Positions 43,713-55,649 of a stretch of 64,000 nt of DNA are shown here, one piece after another (within the stretch, counting starts at the first letter, position 1; the number at the start of each line of letters is the position of its first letter). A program made the position numbers and the translations under genes. Origin of the DNA: Cenococcum geophilum 1.58 (Eukaryota > Ascomycota > Dothideomycetes > Gloniales > Gloniaceae); NCBI GenBank assembly GCA_001692895.1, contig KV748232.1, forward strand, positions 372,001-436,000. Reading direction: 5' to 3'. The notes under the pieces were generated by a model, which had not been told where the DNA came from, did not search any database, and saw only the letters and a program-made list of their open reading frames with translations.

Positions 43713-44071
43713 TGTCACGGGACACCCCCATGACACCTTATACACGTCCACCTGTTTCCACCAACTCAGCAACTAAAGACTAACCACAAGACGGCAATTT
43801 ACGGCAATCTGACGGCAATCTGCCATATTCTACCATATTCCGCCAAGTTTTACTAAATCCTACTAAGTTCTACTAGGACTACTACCTAAATCCTATTCTA
43901 CTCTATATATATATTAACTAAGCAACCAAGCTAACAATATATACCCTTTCTTCCCATTTCCCTACCTTCTCTCCTTACGTAACATCTTAACCTTATTACA
44001 CAGTTCATATATATAACTTAATAGTATCTACTTTACTACATATTATCGCCGCTTATACTCACTCCGTAACA
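43713..44071 (+). repeat. 5' LTR of element D
   Basis: TGTCACGGGACACCCCC...CCGTAACA. Contains a run of gccatattctaccatattcc-like words resembling the LINE 3' repeat at 28.55-28.7 kb. Confidence 0.94.
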
Positions 44072-44089
44072 CTATATTACGTTAACTAC

Positions 44090-45140
44090 CTATACTACCG
44101 TTAAAATACAGACTAAACCTAAAGCCCCTATAATAACCGCCAGTATTATATCCGCACTCTAAGAATAATTAGTAGAAATATAGAAGTCTTTTATAGACGC
44201 CCTTATACAGAACTAAGCCACTTTAAATTAATAATAAGCCGAATAAGAAGCACGACACCGACAATTAATTAAGAACCTCTAAGAAGAAGTCCGCACCCTT
44301 AAGATGCTTACGCTAGGACCTTAAGACCGAACGCCGTCTTTAGAAATAAATACGCGGAACGCGAGCCCCAAACCCGCAGTAGTTACTTACCCTAAACCGA
44401 CTACTGCACCGCAATAATCTAAACGACTACTAGACCCTCTAATATTTACTAGCAAATAACGAGAACTCTAATTATTTCTAAGCTAGCTTAAAAATAAGCT
44501 AACTGGTAATGCTAACCGCTACCTAACTAAAGCTAACTAACTCTGCTACGCCCTAAGTCGACTAGAAAAAGACGCAGCTAACTTTATTAAACCCCTTTAA
44601 CCGAACTTAGTACTAAGTCTAGTTATACTTCTTAAAGCTATATATAGTAACCTAAACCGCTAAGCTACTGCTTAGAGAAAGATAAACTATATAACTTAAG
44701 GAACGAAAAGCTTTCTAGTATACTTCTTTAAATTTAACTATTACGCAAAGAAAACAGGCTAGAACGACTCCGTACTAATTAACAGCCTTATTAAATCCTT
44801 AAGCTCTAAACTAAAAACCTCCCTAATAGGCGTAGACCTACTAGGAGCCCTTAATACCTACGCAAACGTTATTAATAAACGGTATAACGATATACTACGC
44901 CTAACACTAAAGCCTGCCCCCCGATACAATATAACAACCCTATAAATATCTACTAAGTCATTATCTTAGCCTAAGCACCCCGACGCCATAGATATTAACA
45001 CTAGAATCCTAGATTATGCCCTACTAGGGTCCTCTAAATAAAAACAATGCCTTAAGCTAGGCCTCTGCTTTAAATGCGGAAGGAAGGATTATATCTTAAA
45101 ACACTACCTTATTCCCCTACCTACGCACTAAAACGATTTA
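44090..45140 (+). pseudogene. Element D gag
   Basis: Plus-strand Gag. A coiled N-terminal part is at about 44.2-44.35 kb. The capsid core has LQLFLS.LKNKLTGNANRY (about 44.46-44.52 kb), ANQLCYALSRLEKDAANFI (about 44.54-44.59 kb), FKFNYYAKKTG.NDSVLI (about 44.73-44.79 kb) and INKRYNDILRLTL (about 44.87-44.91 kb). A CCHC knuckle LCFKCGRKDYILKHY sits at about 45.06-45.11 kb, with the last Cys changed to Tyr. It is open over long stretches, with TAA/TAG at expected Gln or Trp positions. The order gag then protease is normal for the family. Confidence 0.9.
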
Positions 45141-45429
45141 TAAACGGCTAACACTAACAGCCGTTTACCGTATTGATCTTCCGGTTACCGTCCCCAATCT
45201 TTATCTAGTTCCAGCCCTATATTTAGCAAGCACTATTTATAAAGACGAAGTTCCAACTAACACTCTATAAGAACCCCGCCCTAATTACCTCTAAAAGGAA
45301 AGTCCTAGAGCTAAGTCGCTCTCTAGGACGGCTTTGCCTTAGGATCTTATTAAACATATTTAACGTTATAAACTCCAACTCTTAGGACTGTAGCATAACT
45401 ATTAACTACCGTCTTTAGCAGAATAGTTA

Positions 45430-48400
45430 ATAGGCTAATACTTAAATCCTAATTAATACAGGAGCTAGCGGCATAGGATTTATTAACAAAATCTTTATAT
45501 AAGATAATAGTTTCACCCTAACCCCCCTTAACCGGCATATTAACGTATTTGGATTTAACGGCAAACACACCGTCTTAGGCTGTATCACCTATATAGCAGC
45601 CCTAAGACTCTAATACCTAAACCACAAAAAACTAATTAAGCTTTTTATTACCACCTTAGGTTACCTAGTAATCCTTAAATAACCTTAGATAAAGCTATAT
45701 AAGGTAACTATTGACTAGAATAACCTTAAGCTTCTATTTACCGCCTCCTATTGCAAGCAGAAGTACCTTATAACTCGCTGCCCTAACCCTAAACTAAAAC
45801 CCAAAAAATCCACCAGATTCTACTAACCTAAGAATTCCACTAAATTCCACTAACATAAGATTTCCACCGATATCCACTAAAGATCTAAAAATTCCACTAA
45901 ACCCCATAAACTAACCCCAACTACTACACCACCCTAAACTAAGCAGAAGCTTAAGCTTAGTATATAGGAGTACCAAAAGAACTAGTACCCTATAATAAAA
46001 AGAATACTTAAAGAACCTAAACCTAAATCTAATACCGACTTTATACCTAATACTAAACCTAAACCTAAACAAGAAACTATATAAGAGACTATAGACGATC
46101 CGAGAGAGCTTAACACCCTAAATATCCGCATAATTAGAGCTACTCCGCTAGCTTAGCTTACTAAGAAGCCTAAATATACGATTTTCGCTGTTATAATAGC
46201 TAATATTAAGAAAGCCTTAGCACTAAAGAAGCACACCAACCCTATTATAAAGGTACTAGCAGAGTACTATTACCGCTTAGACGCATTCTTATAAAAGAAA
46301 GTTAATAAGCTACTAGAATACCGACTATACAACTATAAGATTATACTTAAAGAAGGAAAGTAGCCCGGATTTGGACCCCTATACGGAATATCCCAAAACA
46401 AACTCTAAGTGCTATAAAAGTATCTAGACGAGAACCTAAGTAAAGGATTTATTAGAGCAAGCTCTTTACCTATAGCTATACTAGTAATCTTCGTTAAGAA
46501 ACCTAGCGGCGGTCTGCGCTTCTATGTAAATTACTAAGCCCTTAACGCCGTTACTATTAAGAACCGATATCCGATCCCATTAATATAAAAAACGCTAAAC
46601 TAACTAAGTAAGGCTCGCTACTATATAAAGCTTAATATTATCTCTGCATTTAACTGCCTCCGTATAATAAAGGGAGATAAATAGCTTACCGTATTTCGTA
46701 CTCGGTATAGATTATTTAAATACTTAATAACGCTATTTAGCCTCGCAAATACTCCGAGCTCGTTTTAACATTATATAAATAATACCCTACGCCCCTACCT
46801 AGACATCTTCTATACTGCTTATATTAATGATATCTTAATATATAGTAATAACCTAACCAAATATTAGAAACACGTTAACCTTATTCTATAAGCCCTACAC
46901 GGAGCTAGTCTATAATTAGATATAGATAAATATGAGTTTTATAAGACGGAAGTCTTATACCTTAGGCTTCTTATTTTTATAGACGGTATATAAATGGACC
47001 TAAAGAAAATTAAAGTAATTATAAACTGGTAAGAACCTAAGAACGTTAAGGACGTAAGAGCTTTTATAAGATTTGCTAATTTCTACTAACAGTTTATTAA
47101 CAACTTCTCCGCCCTAGTTTTACCCCTTATAGCTCTAACCTAAAAGGATAAAGCCTTTATCTTTGACAAGGAATATAAGAAGGCCTTTACTTATCTAAAG
47201 GTTATATTTACTACCGCGCCCGTACTCTAATACTTTAACCCAAACCGAATAAGTGTTATAAAAGCTAACTTATCTAACTACGTTACTAGAGGCATCCTGT
47301 CTTAATATAATAAAGAGGGAGTATTGCACCCTATAGCATACTACTTAAAACAACTAAGCCTAGCCGAATGTAACTATGAGATCTACAATAAGGAACTGCT
47401 AGCTATTATTAGATGCTTTAAGCAATAGCAACCTAAACTAGAAGGCGCTGGATTCCTAATTAAGGTCTTTAGCAATTACAAAAACCTATAGTACTTTACA
47501 ACTATAAAATAGCTAAGCCACCGTTAGGCCCGCTGGTTAGAATACCTATCTCGTTTCCAATTCTTAATTACGTACCGCCTAGGCGTTTAAGGCTAGAAGC
47601 CTAATGCCCTAACCCGACACTCGCAAGACGCGCCAGTACTAGAAGAGGCACATTCTTACTAAAATTAGACCCTACTTCGCCCCAAACTATTTAACCCTCC
47701 TACTAAAGATCTTATAGTATAAGTCCTCAAAATAACTAATTAATTAATTAAATATATTATAATTAATAAATACCTAAATAACGAGTTTATCTAAGAGACG
47801 CTTAAGCTAATTTAAGATAGCGTTAGACGCTCTAAAAAGATCTCTTTAAGTGAATATAAAGCTTGCGGAAACCGCTTATATTACTAGAACCATCTAGTTA
47901 TTCCTAATTACAATAAACTTAAGCTTAAGCTCCTTAAATACGTACATAACCTACTAGTAGCCGGCCACCTAGGCTAAGGAAAAACCCTAGAGCTACTCTA
48001 ATAGGAGTACTACTAGCTAAACATATATAATATAACACAAAGGTACGTCTCTAGCTATTACGTCTACTAACGAGCCAAAGCTTTGCATAAGATATATAAC
48101 GGCCTTCTAAAGTTACTGCCTATTCTAGACTAAAGATAGAAGGACGTCTTAATTAACTTTATTATTAACCTCCCTATAAGTAAAGGCTGTATAAATATTA
48201 TAGTAGTTATAAACCGACTATCTAAGATAAGACACTTAATCGCCTGCCCCAATATATTAACACCTACCGTCGCCCAACTGTTCCTAGACTACGTATAGAA
48301 ACTCTACGGACTCTCTAAAACAATTATCTCCAATAAAGGCAGCCAGTTTATCTCTATATTTTAAAAAAAACTAACTACCTAACTCTATATTAAAGCACTG

Positions 48401-49240
48401 TTATTTATAGCATATTATTTAGAAACGGATAGTTAAACGGAACGTGTAAACGCTATAATAGAATAGTATATTCGGATATATACGTCGTACTTATAAGATA
48501 ACTAGATTAATTAGCTTATATTCGCCGAGTTTACCGCAAATAATTCCGTTTCGGAAACTATAAAGGTCTCCCCATTCCTAGCTAACTACGGCCAGCATCT
48601 ATAAATAGGTTTTAAACCCTTTAGTAATGTTCCTTGCCCTACTTATTACACCTTATAAGTTGCGGAAGTAAATGAATTTATAGAGAAGATAGAGGAACTA
48701 TAATAGTTCCTTACTAACGAAATAATATAGGCTCAATCTATCTATAAAGCCGCAGCGAATAAGAAATAAACCCCAGCACCGGCCTACTAAATTAGTGACT
48801 TTGTCTAGCTAGATATAAGAAATCTAAACACAAAACGACCTGCTAAGAAGCTTAATTGGAAGAACGCTAGCCCTTATAAGGTTAAGAAGGTTGTTTCCTC
48901 CTACGCCTACTAACTAAAGCTCCCTAATATGGTTAAAATCCACCCTATATTCCACACGTTAGTCCTCTACCCTACTACTTTCGCATTAGACGCCCTGCCC
49001 GGACAAATATAAGACCCTCCCCTACCAGTTAAAGTGGATAGTAAGAACAAGTACTTTATTAAAAGAATTAATAATATTAAGTATAATAAACGGAAACGTT
49101 AATATATATATTTTATAAAATAGAGAGGCTTTATTAAGCCCTTATAGGAACCTATTAACTCTATAGGACTTATATAAGCCGCAGAAGACTTTTATAAACT
49201 CCATCTAGAACTACTATAGCCCCATCTCGCAGAAGCTTAA
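45430..49240 (+). pseudogene. Element D pol: protease, RT, RNase H, integrase, chromodomain
   Basis: Protease at about 45.44-45.78 kb (LINTGASGIGFINKIFI, with Asp of the active site replaced by Asn). A Pro/Ser/Thr-rich spacer with repeated attccacta words follows (45.79-45.92 kb). RT covers about 46.37-47.0 kb ([33 protein letters not shown] near 46.82-46.85 kb). RNase H covers about 47.25-47.65 kb ([27 protein letters not shown]). The integrase zinc domain is at about 47.95 kb and the core at about 48.13-48.6 kb (LINFIINLPISKG, INRLSK.RHLI, SNKGSQFIS). A chromodomain is at about 49.03-49.19 kb (YFIKRINNIKYNKRKR, IYFIK.RGF). Catalytic Asp residues have become Asn in several places. Inactive. 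Confidence 0.92.
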
Positions 49241-49242
49241 GT

Positions 49243-49257
49243 TTAAAGGGGGGGTAC
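49243..49257 (+). promoter_or_regulatory. Polypurine tract of element D
   Basis: taaaggggggggtac-type purine run directly before the 3' LTR. Confidence 0.8.
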
Positions 49258-49616
49258 TATTATGGGACACCCCCGTAATACCTTATACACGTCCACCTAT
49301 TTCCACTAACTTAGCAACTAAAGACTAACTATAAGACGGCAATTTGCGGCAATCTAACGGCAATCTGCTATATTCTGCCATATTCCGCCAAGTTCTACTA
49401 AATCCTATTAAGTTCTGCCAGGACCACCACCTAAATCCTATTCTACTCCGTATATGTATTAACTAAGCAACCAAGCTAACGATATATACCCTTTCTTCCT
49501 ATTTCCCTGCCTTCTCTCCTTACGTAACGTCTTGACCTTATTACACAGTTTATATACATAGCTTAATAGTATCTACTTTGCTACATATTATCGCCGCTTA
49601 TACTCACTCCGTAACA
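49258..49616 (+). repeat. 3' LTR of element D
   Basis: 359 bp, the same length as the 5' LTR, with transitions such as TGTCACGG to TATTATGG; followed by CTAAT. Confidence 0.94.
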
Positions 49617-49621
49617 CTAAT

Positions 49622-49906
49622 TTAATAATATCTAACTATAGAAGCTAGTTTATTTTAGACTTCTAGTAAGCCCTATATAAATAATTAAGTATATAAATAC
49701 AACTCTTAACCATATTTTATCTAAAGATAGATAGTTAAACTAAAATTACAAACGCGATTATAGAATAATACCTATAAATATACTGCTCCTACCTATAAGA
49801 TAACTAGGAAAAGTAGCTACCTTTAGCTAAGTTTACTATAAATAATATAAGAAACAAATTAACAGGCGTAACGCTGTTCTACGCAACCTATAAATAAGAC
49901 CCTTAA
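49622..49906 (+). pseudogene. Element C pol, part 3: integrase core
   Basis: Continues the integrase after D: SNYRSQFILDF, then LLTIFYLKIDS.TKITNAIIE (the HPQTDGQTE region with the catalytic Glu side), YCSYL.DN.EK.LPLAKFTINN and TGVTLFYATY. It ends where A3 inserts (CTTAA at 49902-49906). Joined to 43712 on one side and 58780 on the other, it restores the normal integrase order. Confidence 0.88.
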
Positions 49907-50226
49907 TGTAACGGAACCTTATAGCAGGTACTACGATAGGCTCGTTATTAGGCTAGGTGTGTAGGTATTGTAAGTAAGTTAACAACGTAATAATAACTGG
50001 TAGAGTGGTTGCCTAATAGATTAACTCTAATTATATTCTAAGAATTACTATAAAGAAGGAACTATCTAGGTAGGGACTAAGGGTCCTTAAATACATAACC
50101 ATACTCCTAAGAAATCCTTCTTATATATAATGTACGTGTTGTATATATTATACGTACATTCCTCTTATATACTGTGTATACTGCGTATAATATTATATAA
50201 CTCATTTACTATTCCTTATTATATAG
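49907..50226 (-). repeat. 3' LTR of A3, first part
   Basis: Left part of the LTR, up to attccttattatatag, where S copy 2 is inserted. The rest of the LTR is at 51262-51361. Confidence 0.9.
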
Positions 50227-51245
50227 TAGTAGATCTTTAATTAACGTCTAATACGGATCCTATCTAGGCCCACTCAGACTACTCCGTACATAAGGGGAAA
50301 GTAATATTGATAGGAAAAACCCCTTGCTATTAGGGGGGAGGAAAAACCCTATAAGCCACCTTAGTAGGATAAAAACCCCCGAATTGCCATACCTACACGT
50401 AGCAGCGGCCCTACGGGCCTATAGCTACGTCCTCCTCCTTAGATGTTTTAAACTCCTTAGGAACTACTGCTTCCTTCTCTAGCTTATCTAGAGCTAGGGT
50501 TCACTACGTCCTAGCTAGGCCTTACTAATCGATTGCTATACGCTTATAGTTATATCCCGTATCTTAACTACCTCCTATATACTATCTCTTATTAACCATT
50601 ACCATATACGCCTTGCCTCCCCCCCCCTAAGGCCTATTAAAGGCGTAAGGGGGATTTATCCGTTCTACTATCCTAATACTAAAAGACGAAAGCGGGATGT
50701 GTATATATGTATATCTAGGTATCTTTTATACCTAGGCCCTAGTTACTAGGCCCTCTCTAAGGGCACCACTCCGTTAAAAGGAGATAAGGAAAACCGTACG
50801 GGGTTATCCAGCTGCCTTTTAGTAGTATTATGGTAGTACGGTAAGTGACCGCATGCTCCGCGGGCGATCGCCCTAGGGGTTAGGAGGGGCCGTATATTTA
50901 CTCATTCGTTCGCTCGCGCTTGTCTATTCGTCAATATAAGGTCGTTAATGCTTTCCATTAGGGTTTTTGGGGATGTTATTAAAAACTACTTATCCATGTT
51001 GGATCGTATAGGTGCCCTAGATAGAACAGTGTAGTAGTAGTCGTCGTATTGTAGAGGGCCAATAGTAGTGGTTTTCAAGATCTCACCATCCGAAAATTTT
51101 TCACCACCGCCCTTAACGCCCATAACCACCACTAGGTCCTGTCCGCACGCTATGCGACGTTTCTGCGTTGGCTCTGGATCTGAACTTCAAAGACTAGGTT
51201 TGTAGCCGTCACCACGTATAGGTGCAGAGTCCGATTTCGACGGCC
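50227..51245 (-). mobile_element. S element copy 2: 1-kb SINE-like repeat
   Basis: 1019 bp, reverse of copy 1 (19166-20174). On the minus strand it starts GGCCGTCGAAA at 51245 and ends near GACGTTAATTAAAGA at about 50233, with a short tail. It is flanked by a 16-bp direct repeat attccttattatatag (50211-50226 and 51246-51261). It differs from copy 1 by many transitions and some indels. No open frame resembles a known protein. It is GC-richer than the surrounding LTR, including a gcgatcgccc-containing stretch (about 50.86 kb) shared with copy 1 at about 19.55 kb. Confidence 0.78.
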
Positions 51246-51261
51246 ATTCCTTATTATATAG

Positions 51262-51361
51262 TTCTACTAAATCTATCCTAGACTATACCTATATTAACTA
51301 ACTAGCTTCTTTTAACTCTTCTCTAAGTAGTTATAATATTGTACTTAAAGCGTCCGTAATA
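51262..51361 (-). repeat. 3' LTR of A3, second part
   Basis: Completes the LTR after S; ends CGTCCGTAATA (from CCGTAACA) and abuts a polypurine tract read from the minus strand (ctatctccctccttttt, 51362-51378). Confidence 0.9.
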
Positions 51362-51378
51362 CTATCTCCCTCCTTTTT

Positions 51379-54300
51379 ATCTTTGTCCTTAAAGATTTCT
51401 AATATCTTTAAGTTGTTTACTAGAGGTATAATATCTATCTAATTAATTTAGTTAATATTATTACTTATTATATCTCCTAAGGTTTCTAAACCTCCTTTAT
51501 TTTTATAAGCATAGCGTTATACTTATACTATTGCTAGCATACTATCGCTTAGTAAGATAATGCTATCTCTATATTCTCGTTGTGCGAAAGAGGGGTTAGT
51601 TTATATTGCGTTAGCGAGTTTTTTCTCCTAGCAACCCTTCTTATTTTTGGAGTGTACTAAAGTAAATATTTATTTGTCCTATAACGTTCGCTTTATCTCT
51701 AACGCTAAGTATACGCGTCCTATTACTTTTAATAGTTATTAAGTTCCCTAAGTAATTTATTATAGGGTTTTATATTTAATTTACCGCTATAAAGCTTAAT
51801 AGTAAGCTATTATAGGCTTTTGTTAAGCTTAAGTGTTTTTATAATACGGAATAGAAAGCCCTAGATGCTTAGATTATAGCGTTTACCCATCTTCTTTATC
51901 TTAAGAAAGTGTATAAGAAGGTTTGTTTTAAGGAGTAGAAACTTATAAAATAAGGTCTGTAGGAACTTAGTAATAAGAAAACTAACTTTCTTTTAATAAA
52001 GGAAATAACTTTAAGTAGCTTGGCAGTCGCTCTTCCTAGGTCCCCCTTAGGTAACTTATTCTTTAGCGATCCTTCCTTATTAATATTACCTAACCTATTT
52101 TCTTTTAATACTCCTATACCTTTCCTATAGCGTTCTTTAAATTCTCTAGTAGCTTCTAGGTAGTCTTAGTATAGCCTATCTACTTTACTTTATACTATGT
52201 TTTATTATCTACGTCCTTATAACTAATAATCCTTAAAACTTGCTATTTATCCTCTTCTTGCCCTTTATATGTGTCTTCTTTATAAACTAGTNGCTTAATA
52301 TTCCCGTATACTGGCTCTAGCATTATAATGTGCTGTACTAGGTAGATTTTTATTTTTGTTAGTAGATTTAACTTAAACGTAACCGGTAAAATCCTTTATA
52401 TAATTTTAAAAGGTCCTAGTCTAATATAGTCTAACTTCTTGCTTAGTTGTTAACTCTTGAAATTTTTATATAGTAGCTATACTTTATTTTTCTCCTTAAG
52501 ATCTAGTCCCTCAGATCTTTTAGCATTGTAGTATTTCTTTATTCTTTACTATACTACTTTAGCTGTTTCTATAAGGTTTGTATAAAGATTTATTAAAGTC
52601 TCCATTCTTTACTTAGCTATGCTATTTATCTTCTTTGCTTAATATAGCGATAACAATGTTTTTAGCTCGTATCTATAATTCGCCTTAAATAGTGAAGTGC
52701 CTATTCCTTCCTATGGTGTTATATTATATATAAGCTATATAACTAGTAATAGTGATACCTAATTATTCTGTGCGTAATTAATATAGTATCTTAGATACTG
52801 CTTTAGTGTCTAATTTAATTTTTCCGTTTAACCGTCTGTCTGTAGATAATATACAGTAGAAGTTACTGCTTGAACTCCTTGCTCCGCTAAGAATACCTTT
52901 TAGAATACTACTATAAATCTTAGATCTTTGTCTAATATAATTTTACTTAGTGCTCTATATCTTACAAACACTTCTTTAATATAGATTCTAGCGACATCTT
53001 TCGCTGAGATTTCTTCTATATAGGCTATAAAGTATCCCTACTTTATAAGCTTGTCTACTATTACTAAGATCGCGTTATAATCTTGTCCTATAATAGGATC
53101 TCTTAATTTTAGTAACTTAATAATAAAGTCTTATAATATAACCTCCTATGGTCTTTCTAGTATTTTAATAGGTTGTAGCCCTCTGTATGGCTTATACCTT
53201 ATTAGTTTATTCCTTTAGCAATCTAAATACTTCTTTATGACTTTTCGTGCTATGCCCTAGATTCTGTTAATAATATACTCCTCTTAAAGTCTTAACACTA
53301 AGCCCGTAGCTCTATTATGTCCTTAAGTTAGTCCCTTATAGAAATCTTCTATAAAGTGCTTTGCTATACTTCTTAAGATATACTTTGCCTCTCTATACTT
53401 ATATAGTATTTCTTCTCCTAAATATTCTAACTGTTCTTCTAGCTATGTCTTAAAGATTCTTTATGCCTAAAAGCTTTCTAGTAACTTATAAACTCTCTCT
53501 AGTTTATTTTCCTAAGTTACTATAATTTTTAAATAATTATATCTAATTAGTTTATCTATGTCCTTTTGCAGTAAAGCCCCTAATAGCTTTTTATTATTCT
53601 GTAGTTTAGCCTTTTAACTTAACGCATCGGCTCGCGTATTGTCTATACCCTTAGTATACTAAATCTTAAAATAGTATTCTATAAGCATCTCTGCCTATTT
53701 AACCTATCTTTAGTTAAGTTTTTTTATTATTAGGAATCCTGTTAGGTTCTTATAATCCGTCTTAACTATAAATAGTTTCTCTATACCTTGTAAGAATACT
53801 CTCTATTTTTTTAGTGCTGTAACTATACCTAATAACTCCTTATTATAGATGTTATAGTTTAGTTCTGGTGGTGTTATCTTCTAACTATAGTATGCTACTA
53901 GGTGCTATTTATTTAGATGCTTTTATATAAAGTACGCCCCTAGTATAAAGTCTAATATATCTGTTTTTATAACCGTCTCTAGTCCTAGTTAATAGATCTT
54001 AAGAACTAGCTCCTAGGTAAATAACCTCTTAACTTCCTTAAATAGTTTTTATTGTTCTTTTCCCCATAACTATAGTTCCTCTTTCTTTATTAACCGCGTA
54101 AATAGCTTAATATCTTTTAACTATTGCGCTATAAACCTTCTACAGTAATTGTAAAACCCTAGGAATAATCTTAACTATATAACGTTCTCTAGTTTCTACC
54201 AATTTACTATAGCCTTGATCTTCTTTAGATCTATACTAAGTTAGCCTAGTTTAATAATAAATCCTATAAAATTGGTCTTCCTGGTAAAGAACTCGCATTT

Positions 54301-55420
54301 CTTAATTGCTACTAGTATCTATTCTTCTTATAGTCTCTTTAAGACCCATTTAACGTGTTCTCTATATTCTTCCTTAGTTATTAAGTAGATAATAATATTG
54401 TTAAAATATACTATAACAAATTTATCTAAGTGTTCTCTTAATATATTATTAATTCGCTTCTAGAATATTACTAGTACGTTTATAAGCCCGAATTGCATAA
54501 CTAATAGTTTATATAGTCCTTCCTTTAATTTAAAGGCTGCCTTCTATTCGTCGCCTTCCTTAATTCTAATCTAATAATACGCCTATCTTAAATCTATCTT
54601 CGTAAAGATTTGCGTATTACTTATCCTGTTTTAGATTTTGCTAATTAAGGGTAAAGGATATCTATCCTTTCTAGTAATGCTGTTTAACTATCTATAGTCG
54701 ATATACAGCCTTAGTTTACCATTTTTCTTTAGTATAAATAGTACTGGATAACCCGCTGATAACTATAATGGTCTAATGTATCCCTTTTATAAGTTTTCCT
54801 AAATAAACTCTTTTAATGCTCTACCTTCTTCTTTAGTAAGCTTATAGATTAGAAAGAACCTTAGACTTATTCCTAGTTTTAATTCTATCTTATAGTCCTA
54901 TACTATATACTTTAACAGCTTTTTACTCTTTAGTAACTATAGTTTCTTACTATACTTATAGTATCTCTTTAGTATATAATCTAACCCTTTTTTAGTTTCT
55001 TTATATATTACTTTAACTTAGTACCATACCAACTTAGCTTATTATTATATCTTGCGGCATTAAGTATCTCTAATATTGACCTAACCTATAACCTAATTAA
55101 TCTTTAGATTGTATTCCTGTAACTAAGGTATTTCTAGTACTGCCTTATTATTTCCTAATAGTAATATATTAAAAGATATCTTAACTTATCTCCCTTTAAT
55201 GGTTAACTAAATAGGTCCTGTTTTAAGATTAATAATACCTCCTTTATAAGCTATTAGATCTCCTAAAATTGTTATTAATAAGTAAGGATATTTCTTTTTC
55301 CTGTATAGTAACCCCATTTTTTTAACTGCTGCTAGCAAGATATAGTTCCTTATTACTCCACTATCTATTAATACCTTAAACTATTAATCTTGCCACTTTA
55401 CTTATAGATTTAGGTGTTAA
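51379..55420 (-). pseudogene. A3 pol with chromodomain and C-terminal tail
   Basis: Parallel to A2. Protease at about 55.36-55.40 kb. RT at about 54.9-54.2 kb, with the polymerase motif region at about 54.38-54.42 kb. RNase H at about 53.9-53.6 kb and integrase at about 53.4-52.4 kb. Chromodomain near 52.25-52.14 kb. After it comes the family A tail, clearest at 51.95-51.6 kb on the minus strand (SLK.TFLYTFLR, ASRAFYSVL, YNSLLSFIAV, RTRILSVRDKANVIG). The strings RILSVRD and NVIG/NIIG agree with A1 in the same frame. Many TAA/TAG; inactive. One N at 52293. Confidence 0.87.
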
Positions 55421-55649
55421 CCTTAAATTTCTTTAAGGGTTTAAGGCTCTACTACTAGTTCCCTCTAGTTTTATAGGCCTCTACTTTTCCTAACTATTAG
55501 CTGCTAGATTCTGTTTATACTTAGTTTAACTTAAGCTAATACTTAGTTCGCTTTTTATCTTTAATATACTATAGATACGTATTTTCTAAATATTCCTACT
55601 ACTATTATCCATCTAGGCATTCTTCTATAAGGAATCTTCCTAGCTAAAG

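Larger units (their letters stand above)
43713..49616 (+). mobile_element. Ty3/Gypsy chromovirus D, complete, inserted in C
   Basis: 5904 bp in plus orientation, 359-bp LTRs (43713-44071 and 49258-49616), target duplication CTAAT on both sides. It splits the element C integrase. RIP-mutated, but the frames are easily followed. Confidence 0.95.

Noticed and set aside
45775-45800. Telomere-like ccctaaccctaa
   Set aside because: Barely two units inside the pol spacer of element D; chance occurrence.
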